This document shows positions 41,093 through 51,200 of a stretch of DNA of 64,000 nucleotides, in pieces. The DNA comes from an uncultured Eubacteriales bacterium (GTDB lineage Bacteria > Bacillota > Clostridia > Peptostreptococcales > Anaerovoracaceae). The stretch covers positions 1 to 64,000 of the forward strand of contig CADABZ010000003.1 in assembly GCA_902786355.1 (NCBI GenBank), written 5' to 3'. Within the stretch, counting starts at the first letter, position 1, and each line of letters begins with the position of its first letter. The notes under the pieces were generated by a model, which searched no databases, was not told the DNA's origin, and saw nothing but the letters and a program-made list of their open reading frames with translations. The translations under genes and the position numbers were made by a program.

Positions 41093-42019
41093 ATGAAAGT
41101 CGTGATCATGATGAGAGACAGGGAATTCCGCGATGCTTTTGCGGAGATGGTGTCGGAGAACGTCAGGGATATATATGCCATAGTGAACGGCAGCACAGGG
41201 ACCCACAAGGAAGCAGTAATACTGACCGACATAATGCCTCATGAGCTTGAAGATGAAGCTATTGAAAAACTGAAAAGAAGAACGCTCTTCCTTTCATCCG
41301 TGCCGGTCAGAAAAGATCACGATGTCCGCTGCCATGTCATTTTCAAATACAGCGGCATGACAAGTATCATCTCTGAACTGGCATCGGTCTATGCGGAATG
41401 GACCGGAGACAGCGGATCTCTTGCCGCATCTACAAGGGTCATAGCTGTACTGAGTGAGGCTGATCAGCTGTGCGCAGAGAGATGCCGGACTCTCGCAGCC
41501 CAGATCATATATAACCATGGAGACTCGGTTCTCATCATACCGATGGGATATATCAACGGTCATATACAGAAAACCCATCCAGATGAAGGCGGTGCATTCA
41601 GACGGATGATGTACATGATCGATGAGGGCAGGGATTACAGACCTGAAAGCTTCACTGAATGTGACAGCTACGGGATCAGTTACATGAGACTGCCGGCAGG
41701 CATCAATCCGGTCTCAGGTCTCGATGAGGATTTCCTGATCAGGCTTATAGGAAGTGCAGGATCCCACTTTGACACAGTCATACTGGATATAGGCTCATGC
41801 TTCAGAGACGAGAATCTTAAGATGATCAGCAGAGCCGATAATATCATTTTCTTCGGAAACGGCAGAAACATAGGGGAGATATCGGACTATACCGGTGCGA
41901 AGGCAGCAGAGCGGATCCGGAAGATAGACAGTGCAGATACTAAGGACGAAACGATAGAGATCGACGACTATGTAAAGGAGATATATGGAGAGCCTTTCAA
42001 AAAGGGAGATAGTACTTAA
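41093..42019 (+). CDS. TadZ/CpaE-like pilus assembly protein without a Walker A loop
   Basis: A 308-residue protein heading the Tad operon. Its order (receiver-like N-terminal domain of about 115 residues, then a ParA/MinD-like domain with FDTVILDIGSCFRDE) fits TadZ/CpaE, which localises the pilus machine. At the expected P-loop (RVIAVLSEADQLCAERC, near residue 121) there is no GKT signature, so ATP binding is doubtful. GGGAGGAACC upstream supports the ATG. It overlaps the TadA gene by 35 bases. Confidence 0.65.
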   Translation: MKVVIMMRDREFRDAFAEMVSENVRDIYAIVNGSTGTHKEAVILTDIMPHELEDEAIEKLKRRTLFLSSVPVRKDHDVRCHVIFKYSGMTSIISELASVYAEWTGDSGSLAASTRVIAVLSEADQLCAERCRTLAAQIIYNHGDSVLIIPMGYINGHIQKTHPDEGGAFRRMMYMIDEGRDYRPESFTECDSYGISYMRLPAGINPVSGLDEDFLIRLIGSAGSHFDTVILDIGSCFRDENLKMISRADNIIFFGNGRNIGEISDYTGAKAAERIRKIDSADTKDETIEIDDYVKEIYGEPFKKGDST

Positions 42020-43253
42020 ATACTCAGAAGAGATCGACAGCATGGTCAGGGATATAAGACGCTGGATCACGGATAATGATCCTCCTCCGGAGCCGGACAG
42101 GATATTGAGCCGTACAGAAGATGTTTTCTTCAGTTCAGGCCTTCCGGAGAGGACTGCTATCAGAGAGATGAGTGCGGTCATTTCAGCTGTTTATGTGAGA
42201 GTCTCAGGCAAATACGGACTTCTCAAAACCCTCCTTGAAGATCCGTCTATCAACGAGATCATGGTGAACGGACCGGACATGATCTTCGTAGAGAAAGACC
42301 GGAAGCTTATCAGGGTAGATGATTCTTTTACATCCGGCGAAGAACTCGAAGAAGTCATAAGGATGTTCGCGTCAGATGTACACAGAGAGATCAACGAAGC
42401 GAATCCTATAGTTGATGCCAGGCTGCCTTCAGGCTACAGAGTCAACGGCGTGCTCAGGACCGTAGCTCTCAATGGCCCGATACTGACCATACGAAAGTTC
42501 AGAGAAAGAGAGATCGAGATGGATGACCTGATAGGTCTGGGGAGCATAACACAGGAGTGTGCAGATGATCTGAGAGCTCTGGTCAGGAGCGGCTACAACA
42601 TATTCATCAGCGGCGGAACATCTTCAGGGAAGACTACATTTCTGAATGCTCTCAGTGCATCGATAGACCCCTCAGAGAGGGTGATCATAATCGAGGACTC
42701 GGCAGAGCTTCAGATCACACATATAGACAACAAAGTCCACCTCGAATGCAGAGCGCCCAACTCAGTAGGAAAAGGTGAAGTCACTATGGCCAGTCTTATA
42801 AGGACGAGCCTCAGGATGAGGCCTGACCGGATAATCGTCGGAGAGGTAAGAGGCCGGGAAGTAGTGGATATGATCCAGGCGATGAATACCGGGCATGACG
42901 GCAGCATGAGCACCGGCCACGGGAATTCCATCAGGGGAATGCTCAACAGACTTGAGACTATGTATATGACAGACTCACAGATGAGCGTAGCTTCGGTAAG
43001 AAATCAGATAGCCAACGCTGTGGATGTGTTCGTACATCTGAGAAGAGATGCTGACGGCAAACGAAGAGTCTGCGAGGTGGCCGAGATGATAGGCATAGAA
43101 GACAGCGAATACATTGTGAGCTATCTCTACACTACGGGAGAAGACGGAAAGCTCAGATCTACAGGAACAGGTCTTAAGGACAGAGAGAGGCTTATAAGAG
43201 CAGGCATGGGAGAACGGATGAATGACAGATCTCAGAACATACAGCTTCAATAA
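41985..43253 (+). CDS. tadA: TadA/CpaF pilus secretion ATPase
   Basis: A 422-residue type II/IV secretion ATPase driving Flp pilus assembly. Walker A is SGGTSSGKTTF (about residue 210); Walker B and His boxes lie in RPDRIIVGEVRGREVVDM and STGHGNS. The N-terminal domain holds EIMVNGPDMIFVE, a CpaF hallmark. The start overlaps the preceding gene; a downstream start is possible. It overlaps the next gene by 32 bases. Confidence 0.92.
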   Translation: MESLSKREIVLKYSEEIDSMVRDIRRWITDNDPPPEPDRILSRTEDVFFSSGLPERTAIREMSAVISAVYVRVSGKYGLLKTLLEDPSINEIMVNGPDMIFVEKDRKLIRVDDSFTSGEELEEVIRMFASDVHREINEANPIVDARLPSGYRVNGVLRTVALNGPILTIRKFREREIEMDDLIGLGSITQECADDLRALVRSGYNIFISGGTSSGKTTFLNALSASIDPSERVIIIEDSAELQITHIDNKVHLECRAPNSVGKGEVTMASLIRTSLRMRPDRIIVGEVRGREVVDMIQAMNTGHDGSMSTGHGNSIRGMLNRLETMYMTDSQMSVASVRNQIANAVDVFVHLRRDADGKRRVCEVAEMIGIEDSEYIVSYLYTTGEDGKLRSTGTGLKDRERLIRAGMGERMNDRSQNIQLQ

Positions 43254-43965
43254 GACCGAGAGCATTATCTTCTATATCTGCGCAGGAGCAGCAGGCCTTC
43301 TGATCTCATATCTGATGTACAGGAACATTCTTTTCGCACCTGTAATAATCCCGCTGATCCCGAAACTCAGAGAGATGGCAGAGACAGCACTCGCTGACAG
43401 AAGGAGACAGAGATATGTGGATGAATTCAAGGATTTTCTGTTTATGGCTTCAACAGCTATCGGTGCAGGAAGATCCATGAAGGATGCCATAGCCGAAGCG
43501 ATACCGTCGCTTAAAAGGATACACGGAGAGAATTCAATTCTTTCAGGCGAGCTTGGAAAAGCATACGAAAGGATGAACGTCGGTGGAGAACACGATATTA
43601 CCGTCCTTATGGATCTTGCTTTTGCAAGCGGAGTCGAAGACGTATATGACTTTGTGACCATATATTCGATATGCAAGTCTACCGGTGCAAGCCTGATAGT
43701 AGCACTTAGCAAAGCTGCAAGTGTGATCATCGACAAAATGACAATAGACCGGGAGATACAGGAGCTTGTGAGGCGCAAGAAGAGTGAAGGGCTCGTAATA
43801 TTCATCATGCCGGTCATAGTTATCCTGTTTCTGAATCTCTTCGCACCGGATTACATATCGCCTCTGTATGAGACGCTTGCAGGAAGACTGATCATGACAT
43901 CGGTCGTCGCAGGTGCTGCAGGGATTTATTCGATGATACAAAAGATCGTAAGGATAGAGATTTAG
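43222..43965 (+). CDS. tadB: TadB-like pilus inner-membrane platform protein
   Basis: A 247-residue T2SF-type protein. A leading membrane segment, the cytosolic FKDFLFMASTAIGAGRSMKDAI domain and two C-terminal helices are typical of TadB. It forms, with the next protein, the membrane platform on which TadA acts. The 32-base overlap with tadA suggests the true start could be slightly downstream, but no better site is evident. Confidence 0.85.
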   Translation: MTDLRTYSFNKTESIIFYICAGAAGLLISYLMYRNILFAPVIIPLIPKLREMAETALADRRRQRYVDEFKDFLFMASTAIGAGRSMKDAIAEAIPSLKRIHGENSILSGELGKAYERMNVGGEHDITVLMDLAFASGVEDVYDFVTIYSICKSTGASLIVALSKAASVIIDKMTIDREIQELVRRKKSEGLVIFIMPVIVILFLNLFAPDYISPLYETLAGRLIMTSVVAGAAGIYSMIQKIVRIEI

Positions 43966-44970
43966 ATGGACGGATTCAGAAATATTATTCAGACAATAAG
44001 AAGCGATCAGGTCATAACAAGGAGACTGTACGCAGTGACTTTTGCAGCAGCGCTGTTCTTCCTCGTGCTTGCTGTAAAAGGCCCTGAAGAGCAGGGCAGA
44101 CTCGTTACAGACAGCAGCGGCAATATACATGAGATACACCGTTATTCTGCATCAAGATCGGAAAGATATGATGTCACTGTATACATCGGTCAGGGCAGTG
44201 AACTGATCTCAAAAGATGTGACCGTGATCCTCAGAGCACTCGAAGAAGAGAAGAAGCTGGCCATCGATAAGAAAGAAACCCGTGACGCAGAGCTGGATGC
44301 TGAGATAGACCGGATGCTTACGGAGATAGAGTTCTCAGAAGATATGACAGTCAGGCTTCCGTCCAGGCTGTCTGACGGAACTTCAGTCGTATGGAAAGCT
44401 GTAAGACAGAAAGACCGTACCGGAATCATTCTCATACCGTTTATGTACATTATTCTGTGTGCTGCTGTGATCAAATCCGGACTTGATGCATCAGCTGATG
44501 AAGAGGGTACAGCGAGAAAAGAGATCATGAGAGGCTTGCCGAGATTCTGTAATCAGCTGTTTCTCATGATGAATGCAGGCATGATACTCAGTGATGCGTT
44601 CGAGACGATATGCGAAAGCTATATCGCATACGGCAAGGAAAACATGTCGGTCTTTGAACAGGAGCTTTCAGCTATATACACAGAAAACAAAGACCACAGG
44701 ACAAGTACGGCAGCACTTCTCTCGGAATATGCTGCAAAGCACAATGTCAAGGAAATGATCCGGATCGCGACGATACTAACCGAGAACGAGCGGAGAGGAA
44801 GTGATGTTATAGAGAATCTGAGCAGAGAGAGCAAGTATCTGTGGGATGACAGAAAGATAGTAGCCCGTGAAAGCGGGAAGATGATCGATACTAAAATGTC
44901 ATGGCCTCTTGGACTTCTGCTCATTCTACTGATAGTTATCACTATGGCGCCGGCCCTTCTCAGTATGTGA
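43966..44970 (+). CDS. tadC: TadC-like pilus platform protein
   Basis: A 334-residue T2SF-like protein starting directly after the tadB stop. It has an N-terminal helix (YAVTFAAALFFLVLAV), a long external charged stretch, a second helix (IILIPFMYIILCAAVI), then RGLPRFCNQLFLMMNAGMILSDAF and a final helix pair. The domain order matches TadC, although the external region is larger than usual. Confidence 0.78.
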   Translation: MDGFRNIIQTIRSDQVITRRLYAVTFAAALFFLVLAVKGPEEQGRLVTDSSGNIHEIHRYSASRSERYDVTVYIGQGSELISKDVTVILRALEEEKKLAIDKKETRDAELDAEIDRMLTEIEFSEDMTVRLPSRLSDGTSVVWKAVRQKDRTGIILIPFMYIILCAAVIKSGLDASADEEGTARKEIMRGLPRFCNQLFLMMNAGMILSDAFETICESYIAYGKENMSVFEQELSAIYTENKDHRTSTAALLSEYAAKHNVKEMIRIATILTENERRGSDVIENLSRESKYLWDDRKIVARESGKMIDTKMSWPLGLLLILLIVITMAPALLSM

Positions 44971-45005
44971 TGAGGGGTGCGGGTAAGAAAAGGAGGAAAA
45001 CTTAT

Positions 45006-45191
45006 ATGATCAGCAAATTAAAAAATGCAGCTGTCAGACTTGATATGGCTGTACGAAACAAGAAGGGTATGGAAATGGTGCAGGTTGCGATCCTGGTAGC
45101 GATAGCGGTCGCTGTCGGCATTATTTTCAAATCATCTGTGACAGAATTTGTAAACCGCATATTCGGAAACCTCGATGCGGCAAATTTCTGA
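45006..45191 (+). CDS. Flp-type small pilin-like protein
   Basis: A 61-residue protein: a short basic leader ending in KKGMEMVQ, then a hydrophobic helix (VAILVAIAVAVGIIFKSSV). The G-M-E arrangement resembles a prepilin peptidase site (Gly with Glu at +5 or so) of Flp pilins. The ATG at 45006 has GGAGG 9-14 bases upstream. It is the best candidate for the major pilin of this locus. No prepilin peptidase gene was found in the window. Confidence 0.75.
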   Translation: MISKLKNAAVRLDMAVRNKKGMEMVQVAILVAIAVAVGIIFKSSVTEFVNRIFGNLDAANF

Positions 45192-45255
45192 TCCGCAGAA
45201 CGGAGAGATGTAAGTTCAGTTTGCAGCTAATTTCAGTGAGGTCGGGAGATGGAAG

Positions 45256-45645
45256 ATGTGTATACGATCATTACGCTTGTCCTGCTCCAGGCTGTTGAAA
45301 AACAGGCACGCAGTTTGCTTATGCCGGACAATACGCAGCAGGAAAGGGACTGAACTTGTAGAAGCCGCTGTATCCTTCCCCATACTTATTCTCAGTGCAA
45401 TGCTGATGCTCAGGATGTTCGTATTCTGTCTTGAGATACTGAGTACAGGAGTTCATGAGCATCTGGCCATGCTTGAAGCCTGGGACAGTTACCGGGGCGC
45501 AGGGATAAGCGGTTACTGCACAGAAAAAGACGTAGGAATGCTGAGAGGCGGCATCCTGCAGATGGATGTCAGCAAGAATATCAGCATCCGTACTTATCTT
45601 ATCAATGAGGACGTTCTTGTAAGAGCAGGTGAGTTACTTGATTGA
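45256..45645 (+). CDS. TadE-like minor pseudopilin
   Basis: A 129-residue protein with a basic leader then RKGTELVEAAVSFPILILSAMLMLRMFVF, the TadE pattern (E-A-A within the start of a membrane helix). The remainder is a short exported domain. It is followed, with overlap, by a Tad-associated DUF5702-like protein. Confidence 0.75.
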   Translation: MCIRSLRLSCSRLLKNRHAVCLCRTIRSRKGTELVEAAVSFPILILSAMLMLRMFVFCLEILSTGVHEHLAMLEAWDSYRGAGISGYCTEKDVGMLRGGILQMDVSKNISIRTYLINEDVLVRAGELLD

Positions 45646-46939
45646 CCGGATTCGAAAAATATCTTCTGGAATAAAGGGGTCGTCGACTGTATTTATGGCT
45701 ATGGTATTCGTCACTTTTGCTGTATGTACAGCAGGAGCAGTGATCATCGCCAGAAATCTTACAGTCATGAGCGAATGCCAGACTTTCGGTCGTATATGGA
45801 CACGGGCAGTCCTTTCAGAATATGACAGACATCTTCTTGAGGACTACGGATTAATGGCTTATTGGGGAAATGACACAGAAGTAGGCATAAAGATAGATGA
45901 TTATCTTGATTACTCAGCCGCAGGAAAACTCGACATTTCGCTGGGAAGTACCGGATCGGATCTTACAGGATATGAACTCGGAGAACCTGATAATTTCAGA
46001 GATGCGCTGAGAAAAGGAGCAGCTGCATCTGCTGTCAGTTCGCTGATCGGAGGTAATGAAAGAAAACCGTCAGTAAGGGAGACAGGACGAAGTATAGGAA
46101 ACAAAGTAGTTCTTGACACTCTCCCGTCGGGAGGGATAGGCGGATCTGTAGGAGGTGATTCTCTTGCAGAGCGCGCGCAGGAGCTCGGAGATGAAGAGGG
46201 TGTAAGAAGCGCCGCGGCCTCATCAGGTGCCGAAATAGCATTCATCTGGAAATACTTTTCCAGCTGCGTGACTGTACCTGATGACAAACCTCATTATTTC
46301 AACAATGAGATGGAATACGTGATATGCGGCCGCCCGGATGATGATGCCAACTATGAGTCGTGCCGGAGGAGGCTTTTTCTGATGAGAAATGCTCTCGATC
46401 TGATCTCCCTTTATAAAGATCCTGCCAAAGTGGAACTTATCGTTTCTGTAGCAGAACTGATAACCCCCGGACCCCTGGGAGCAGCTACTCAGCTTCTTCT
46501 GGCAGAGGCATGGGCAGCCCTTGAGGCAGAATCAGACCTTGATACCCTCTATGAAAACGGCAGAGTCCCGGTGTTAAAGACTCCTGAGCAATGGGTCACA
46601 GATCTTAGTGCTGTGCTGGACAGCGGGAAAGTCAGGGGAGAGCTGGATGAAGAATCACGAAAGCTTCTTGATGAAAAACGGGATGAGATAGACAGCATGT
46701 CAGCTGCGGAAAATGCAGCAGAGGTGCTGACTGAAGGACTCACTTACGATGATCACCTCCTGATAATGATCATGTGTCTTAGCAGCAACAAGAGATTGCT
46801 CAGACTGATGGATATCGTGCAGATCAACATGAAATACAGATATTACAGAGATTTCAACCTGATGGAGTATTACATCGGCGTCAGATTTGATCTGACAGCG
46901 AATGGCAGAGACTATGTTTTCGAGGATGCATACAGATAA
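45629..46939 (+). CDS. Tad-associated exported protein (DUF5702-like)
   Basis: A 436-residue protein with an N-terminal helix (STVFMAMVFVTFAVCTAGAVI) and RAVLSEYDRHLLEDYGLMAYWG, which resembles DUF5702 proteins of clostridial Tad loci. The body is extracytoplasmic and rich in charged helices. Start is uncertain: GTG at 45629 overlaps the previous gene, while a TTG at 45638 has a better placed AGGTGAG. Role unknown, probably pilus biogenesis or a surface component. Confidence 0.7.
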   Translation: MSYLIDRIRKISSGIKGSSTVFMAMVFVTFAVCTAGAVIIARNLTVMSECQTFGRIWTRAVLSEYDRHLLEDYGLMAYWGNDTEVGIKIDDYLDYSAAGKLDISLGSTGSDLTGYELGEPDNFRDALRKGAAASAVSSLIGGNERKPSVRETGRSIGNKVVLDTLPSGGIGGSVGGDSLAERAQELGDEEGVRSAAASSGAEIAFIWKYFSSCVTVPDDKPHYFNNEMEYVICGRPDDDANYESCRRRLFLMRNALDLISLYKDPAKVELIVSVAELITPGPLGAATQLLLAEAWAALEAESDLDTLYENGRVPVLKTPEQWVTDLSAVLDSGKVRGELDEESRKLLDEKRDEIDSMSAAENAAEVLTEGLTYDDHLLIMIMCLSSNKRLLRLMDIVQINMKYRYYRDFNLMEYYIGVRFDLTANGRDYVFEDAYR

Positions 46940-47720
46940 AACGATATATCTATACAGAAGATGGCAGGCGCGTCTTGGCAGCCGCAGAGGCAGCTATATC
47001 GCAGAAGCAGCCGTTGTGCTGCCTGTATTCATCATAGCCGTTATTGTAATGAACTCTGTGATCCTCATGTACGCATGCATAGAAAGATGCACTTTCACTG
47101 CAGCAAGTGAAATGAGGAAATGCAGTGCTGAAGCAGCCCTGTCAGATACTGCTGCTCTGCTTCCATTCAGGATCAAGACAGAAATACAGGAAGATCACAG
47201 ACAGATACAGAATGCCAGAGTGACGGATTACGGATACAGGGTCTCCCGATGGGGCCAGGATGAGCTGATAGTCCTGACTATCGATATGGATCTGAGAACC
47301 GCGAATCCGCTGGGACTTAAGGCAAGAGCAGATTATGACCTGTCAGTGGTCACAAGAGCTTATGTGGGAAAGATAAGAAACAACCCGGCCATGACTGCTT
47401 CAGAGATGGAAAGCGGAAGCTCTGAGCCTGTCTTCGTTTTCCCCAAGAGAGGAGAAAGGTATCATTCAGGCGGATGCGGATTTCTGAGGGCAGCATCAAC
47501 ATCAGGCGTGCTGACTTCAGCTGTAAGGTCAAAATACAAGCCGTGTCCGCTGTGCAGGAGCGGAAAGGCGTCATACGGATCGAGGATCTACTACTTTCCG
47601 GCAGCCGGTGAAGATTATCATCTTGGAGGCTGTCCGTCACTTCAGAGAAATTACATTGAAATAGATAAAAGAGATGCACTGGAAAGAGGATATACTCCGT
47701 GCTCAAAGTGCGGAGGATAA
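46902..47720 (+). CDS. TadE/G-like protein with two C-terminal YHxGGC-CxxC modules
   Basis: A 272-residue protein. Residues 28-60 (RRGSYIAEAAVVLPVFIIAV) are a TadE-type pseudopilin leader and helix. The C-terminal third holds two similar modules: RYHSGGCGFL ... YKPCPLC and DYHLGGCPSL ... YTPCSKC. This Tyr-His-x-Gly-Gly-Cys plus Pro-Cys-x-x-Cys pattern resembles small metal-binding or Ada/nuclease-tail domains seen elsewhere as single units. The start is uncertain (46902, 46914 or 46926). Confidence 0.68.
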   Translation: MAETMFSRMHTDKTIYLYRRWQARLGSRRGSYIAEAAVVLPVFIIAVIVMNSVILMYACIERCTFTAASEMRKCSAEAALSDTAALLPFRIKTEIQEDHRQIQNARVTDYGYRVSRWGQDELIVLTIDMDLRTANPLGLKARADYDLSVVTRAYVGKIRNNPAMTASEMESGSSEPVFVFPKRGERYHSGGCGFLRAASTSGVLTSAVRSKYKPCPLCRSGKASYGSRIYYFPAAGEDYHLGGCPSLQRNYIEIDKRDALERGYTPCSKCGG

Positions 47721-47735
47721 AACGCGGAGGACAAC

Positions 47736-48269
47736 ATGAATACTATCAGACACGGGATGACAGGCTTTCATATACCCGCGTATATGGAAGAGATACTTAC
47801 GCATAACTACTGTCCGTATTTCGTAAGGATGACGATAGTCAGGGAAGGCGACTCCTACAGACTCTCATACAGACCTGGCAAATACGAGAAACTCAACACT
47901 GCAGCGCTCGATACATACAGAAGAGCAATGCTGATCAGATCAGTGATATCGATAGGCGAAGCGACCAGAAACTATCTGATCGGTCCTGAAAACTATCTTC
48001 TTGAGCCGGAACTTATATATTCGGCAGCCAACAGCACGCTGGCAGGAAATATGAAAATACTGTTCTATCCGGATATCAAAAAGCTGAGCTTCCCGCATAA
48101 ACTGATGCTCTTTACAGAGAGGATCAAGAATAACAGCATCCGTGATGAGCGTGAACTGTTCAGCCAGTTCACCGATATCATGGAGACGGGAGATATCAAT
48201 AAGGGCAAGATGTTTCTGGAAAAACATCTGCTCAGAATAGAAAACAGAACATTTAATAAGGCCGGTTAA
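47736..48269 (+). CDS. Hypothetical protein, DUF6382-like
   Basis: A 177-residue soluble protein without a signal peptide or membrane helix. The order (YRLSYRP, then RSVISIGEATRNYLIGPENYLLEPELIY, then ILFYPDIKKLSF) resembles the N-terminal DUF6382 domain that elsewhere precedes FHA domains in Tad loci. The FHA part is absent. GCGGAGGAC supplies a ribosome binding site. I do not know its function. Confidence 0.55.
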   Translation: MNTIRHGMTGFHIPAYMEEILTHNYCPYFVRMTIVREGDSYRLSYRPGKYEKLNTAALDTYRRAMLIRSVISIGEATRNYLIGPENYLLEPELIYSAANSTLAGNMKILFYPDIKKLSFPHKLMLFTERIKNNSIRDERELFSQFTDIMETGDINKGKMFLEKHLLRIENRTFNKAG

Positions 48270-48290
48270 CCGGATAAGAGGAAAGATAAA

Positions 48291-51200
48291 ATGAGAAAGA
48301 CGATCAGAATAATAACAGCTGTGATGCTGATAATAATGATGACTGCTACGTCTTTTGCTCTGGCAGAAATTCCTGAGGAGCAGCCACAGAATTCATCATC
48401 AGTGACAGAAGTATCAGATGAAGCTGCTGATAAAACTGATGAGAAAGAAAACCCTTCAGAGCTGAGTGAAACAGAAGATGCGGCTCAGGATGAAGAGGTG
48501 ATCACGGAGACAGCAGAAGGCAATACCGAAGATGGAGAAGTCTCTGCACAGCCTGAAGAGGCTGAAGCGCCGGCAGAGGAGACAACAGTAACCGAAGAAG
48601 CTCCGGCTGAGGAAGCCGGTAAGGTTTCAGTAAAGACTTCATCACCGGTCAGAAAAAGTGCAGCTGCAGTAAAGAGCGCAGGCTCAGGCGAGCCCTTTGC
48701 TTTGAAATCTATCTCCTGGAAGATGACATCATACCATGAGTTCTTTGGTGTCGGATATCACCAGAGGAAGATCACCCATATCAATGATACAGATGTAAAT
48801 TCCACTAATGACATGAAATCTTCATATGCATTCTGTGTTGAACCTAATGAGGTCGGACCGGAAGGCTGGGATGCGGGTGTAGGAGCCTCATTCAAAGCAG
48901 AAGACGGCAAAAACGGGATCAGGATACACACTTTCAATGCAGATAATGCCGGCGATTTCGCGATGATGAGGAAGATGTGCTACTATCTGCCGGGAAGTTA
49001 TGGCTGGAATTCAAAGACTTCAAAATGGTACAAAACCTACATGAATTCAGTATCAGAAAATGATTTCACTGAATATACACTGAGTGCTACGATACTGGCA
49101 AAGCAGTGGGCCAAAGACGCAGATGATCCTGAAGGCAATGCAAACTACGGATACAGGAGTCTCAGTGATAAAGGCAAGGAACTTGTTGATAAGTTCCTCA
49201 GGGAGGTGCCGGCTCTGGCCGATCCTCCGGCAGACTTTCTGGCGTTTTATGTAGAGAAGGAAAACACTCAGGACATCTGGGGAAGTCTGTATGCCGAACC
49301 TGAGAGCGGGGAAATCACACTGACCAAGAAGTCGGCATATCCTTCGCTGACAGATGCTCTTCCGGGCAATTACTCTCTTCAGGGTGCAAAATACTATGTG
49401 TACACAGATTCGTCCTGCAAGACAAGAGCAAAGGACCTTTACGATAATGATATAGTTCTCGAAACTGACAAGAAAGGCAGCGTCAAGGCTGTCGGGGCAG
49501 CTGTTGGCGATTACTGGATAAAGGAAGTTTCGGCTTCAAAAGGCTTCAGTCTCGACAAGAACGTATACCATGTCAAGGTGACTTCAGATAAGACATCTGA
49601 AGCAGCTTCTACTGAGCAGCCTGTATATGCATCATTTACCGCGCTGCTGGAAAAACAGAGCGAAGAATACGGATACAGACGGCTGACAGGCGCTGAGTAC
49701 ACACTCACATACTATGATGTGGATCCTTCAACGAAAGACGTCTCAGGCCTCAAGCCTGCTAAAACCTGGGTGTTTCGCACAAGGGAGGGGAAAGATCCTG
49801 ACAGCAATGCTTCTGTAGCCTGCATAGACTTCAGCAAGGACAAGCCTGTGAGCGGCGGAAGCATGTATAAAGCCGGAGATAATGCTGTAATGCCTCTTGG
49901 TGTCTTTACCCTGAAAGAGACAAAAGCACCTAAAGGGCTCGCTGCTGATCCGAATACTTATCTTGGATGCTGCAAAGCATCAGGCGATTCATCTGCAAAT
50001 GTGACGATAAATGGCTCCGATACTCTGTATGTGGATTACAGCGGCAGATTCAGGCTGCTTAATACAGAACTGGAGAAGACCGTAAAGCTTATAATACAGA
50101 AAAAAGATGCAGAGACCGGAAAAACTGAGCCGCAGGGACAGGAAAGCGAGTCAAGAAAAGCTGCATATGCATCACTTGAAGGAGCGGTGTATAAAGTCTA
50201 TATGAATGATCCTGCGGAGGACGAAGACCCTGAAGTTGGTGAGATGATCACTGACCAAAGCGGAAGAGCGGAGCTGTCCACTGATAAAAGGACAGGAAAA
50301 GGACTTATGCCTGGGATCTACTATATTAAGGAGATAAAGGCATCGCCCGGATATGTTGCGGATTCATTAACTGAGAAAGAGCAGAAGAACAAGTATCAGG
50401 ATGGAATGCATATAGTGAAAGCCAGAGCGGATGATGATCCGGATACTTCTGTATGCGAATATACAATTGATTCGATGGAAGCACCGCATCATACACTGAT
50501 ACACAAGACAGACGTGACGACCGGAAAAGAACTGCCGGGGGCCAAGCTTCAGGTCCTTGACTCAGAGGGGAACATCGTTGAGGAATGGGTCTCAACTGAT
50601 AAACCCCACGATATCATCGCTCTTCCTGACGGAAAATACACACTGCGCGAACTTACTGCACCATATGGCTATGAGATCAGAGAAGATGCAGTATTTGAAG
50701 TAACGGCGGATAAAGTAATCAGTGAAGCAGTGATGAAAAACCAGCCTGTCAATGTGACTACGACTGCAAAGCATGCTGCAACAGATGCTCACAGCGGAGC
50801 AGCGTCAGGAGAGGCAAAGATCACAGATACTGTGAAGATGGAAGGCCTGTGCAAAAACGGGACCTACAGGATAGAAGGAACCCTTATGGACCGGAGGACA
50901 GGTAAGCCTGTAACTGATGAAAAGGGTGAGCCTTTGACGGAAGAAGCAGAATTCGCAGCAGATGCGGAAAATGTATCAGTTGATCTTCTGTTCGGGTTCG
51001 ATCAGAAAAAGTTTTCGAAGGGTGCGACTGTGGTCGTATTTGAAAAACTGTACAGGGTCGAGGCTCCTGACGAAGGCGGGGAGAGGAAAGTCACTGAGAT
51101 ACAGAAGCATGAAGACATCAATAACGAAGATCAGAGCATCCATTACGGAGGTATAGCTTCGACTGAAGCAACAGACAGAAGGAGCAGTACACACAATATC

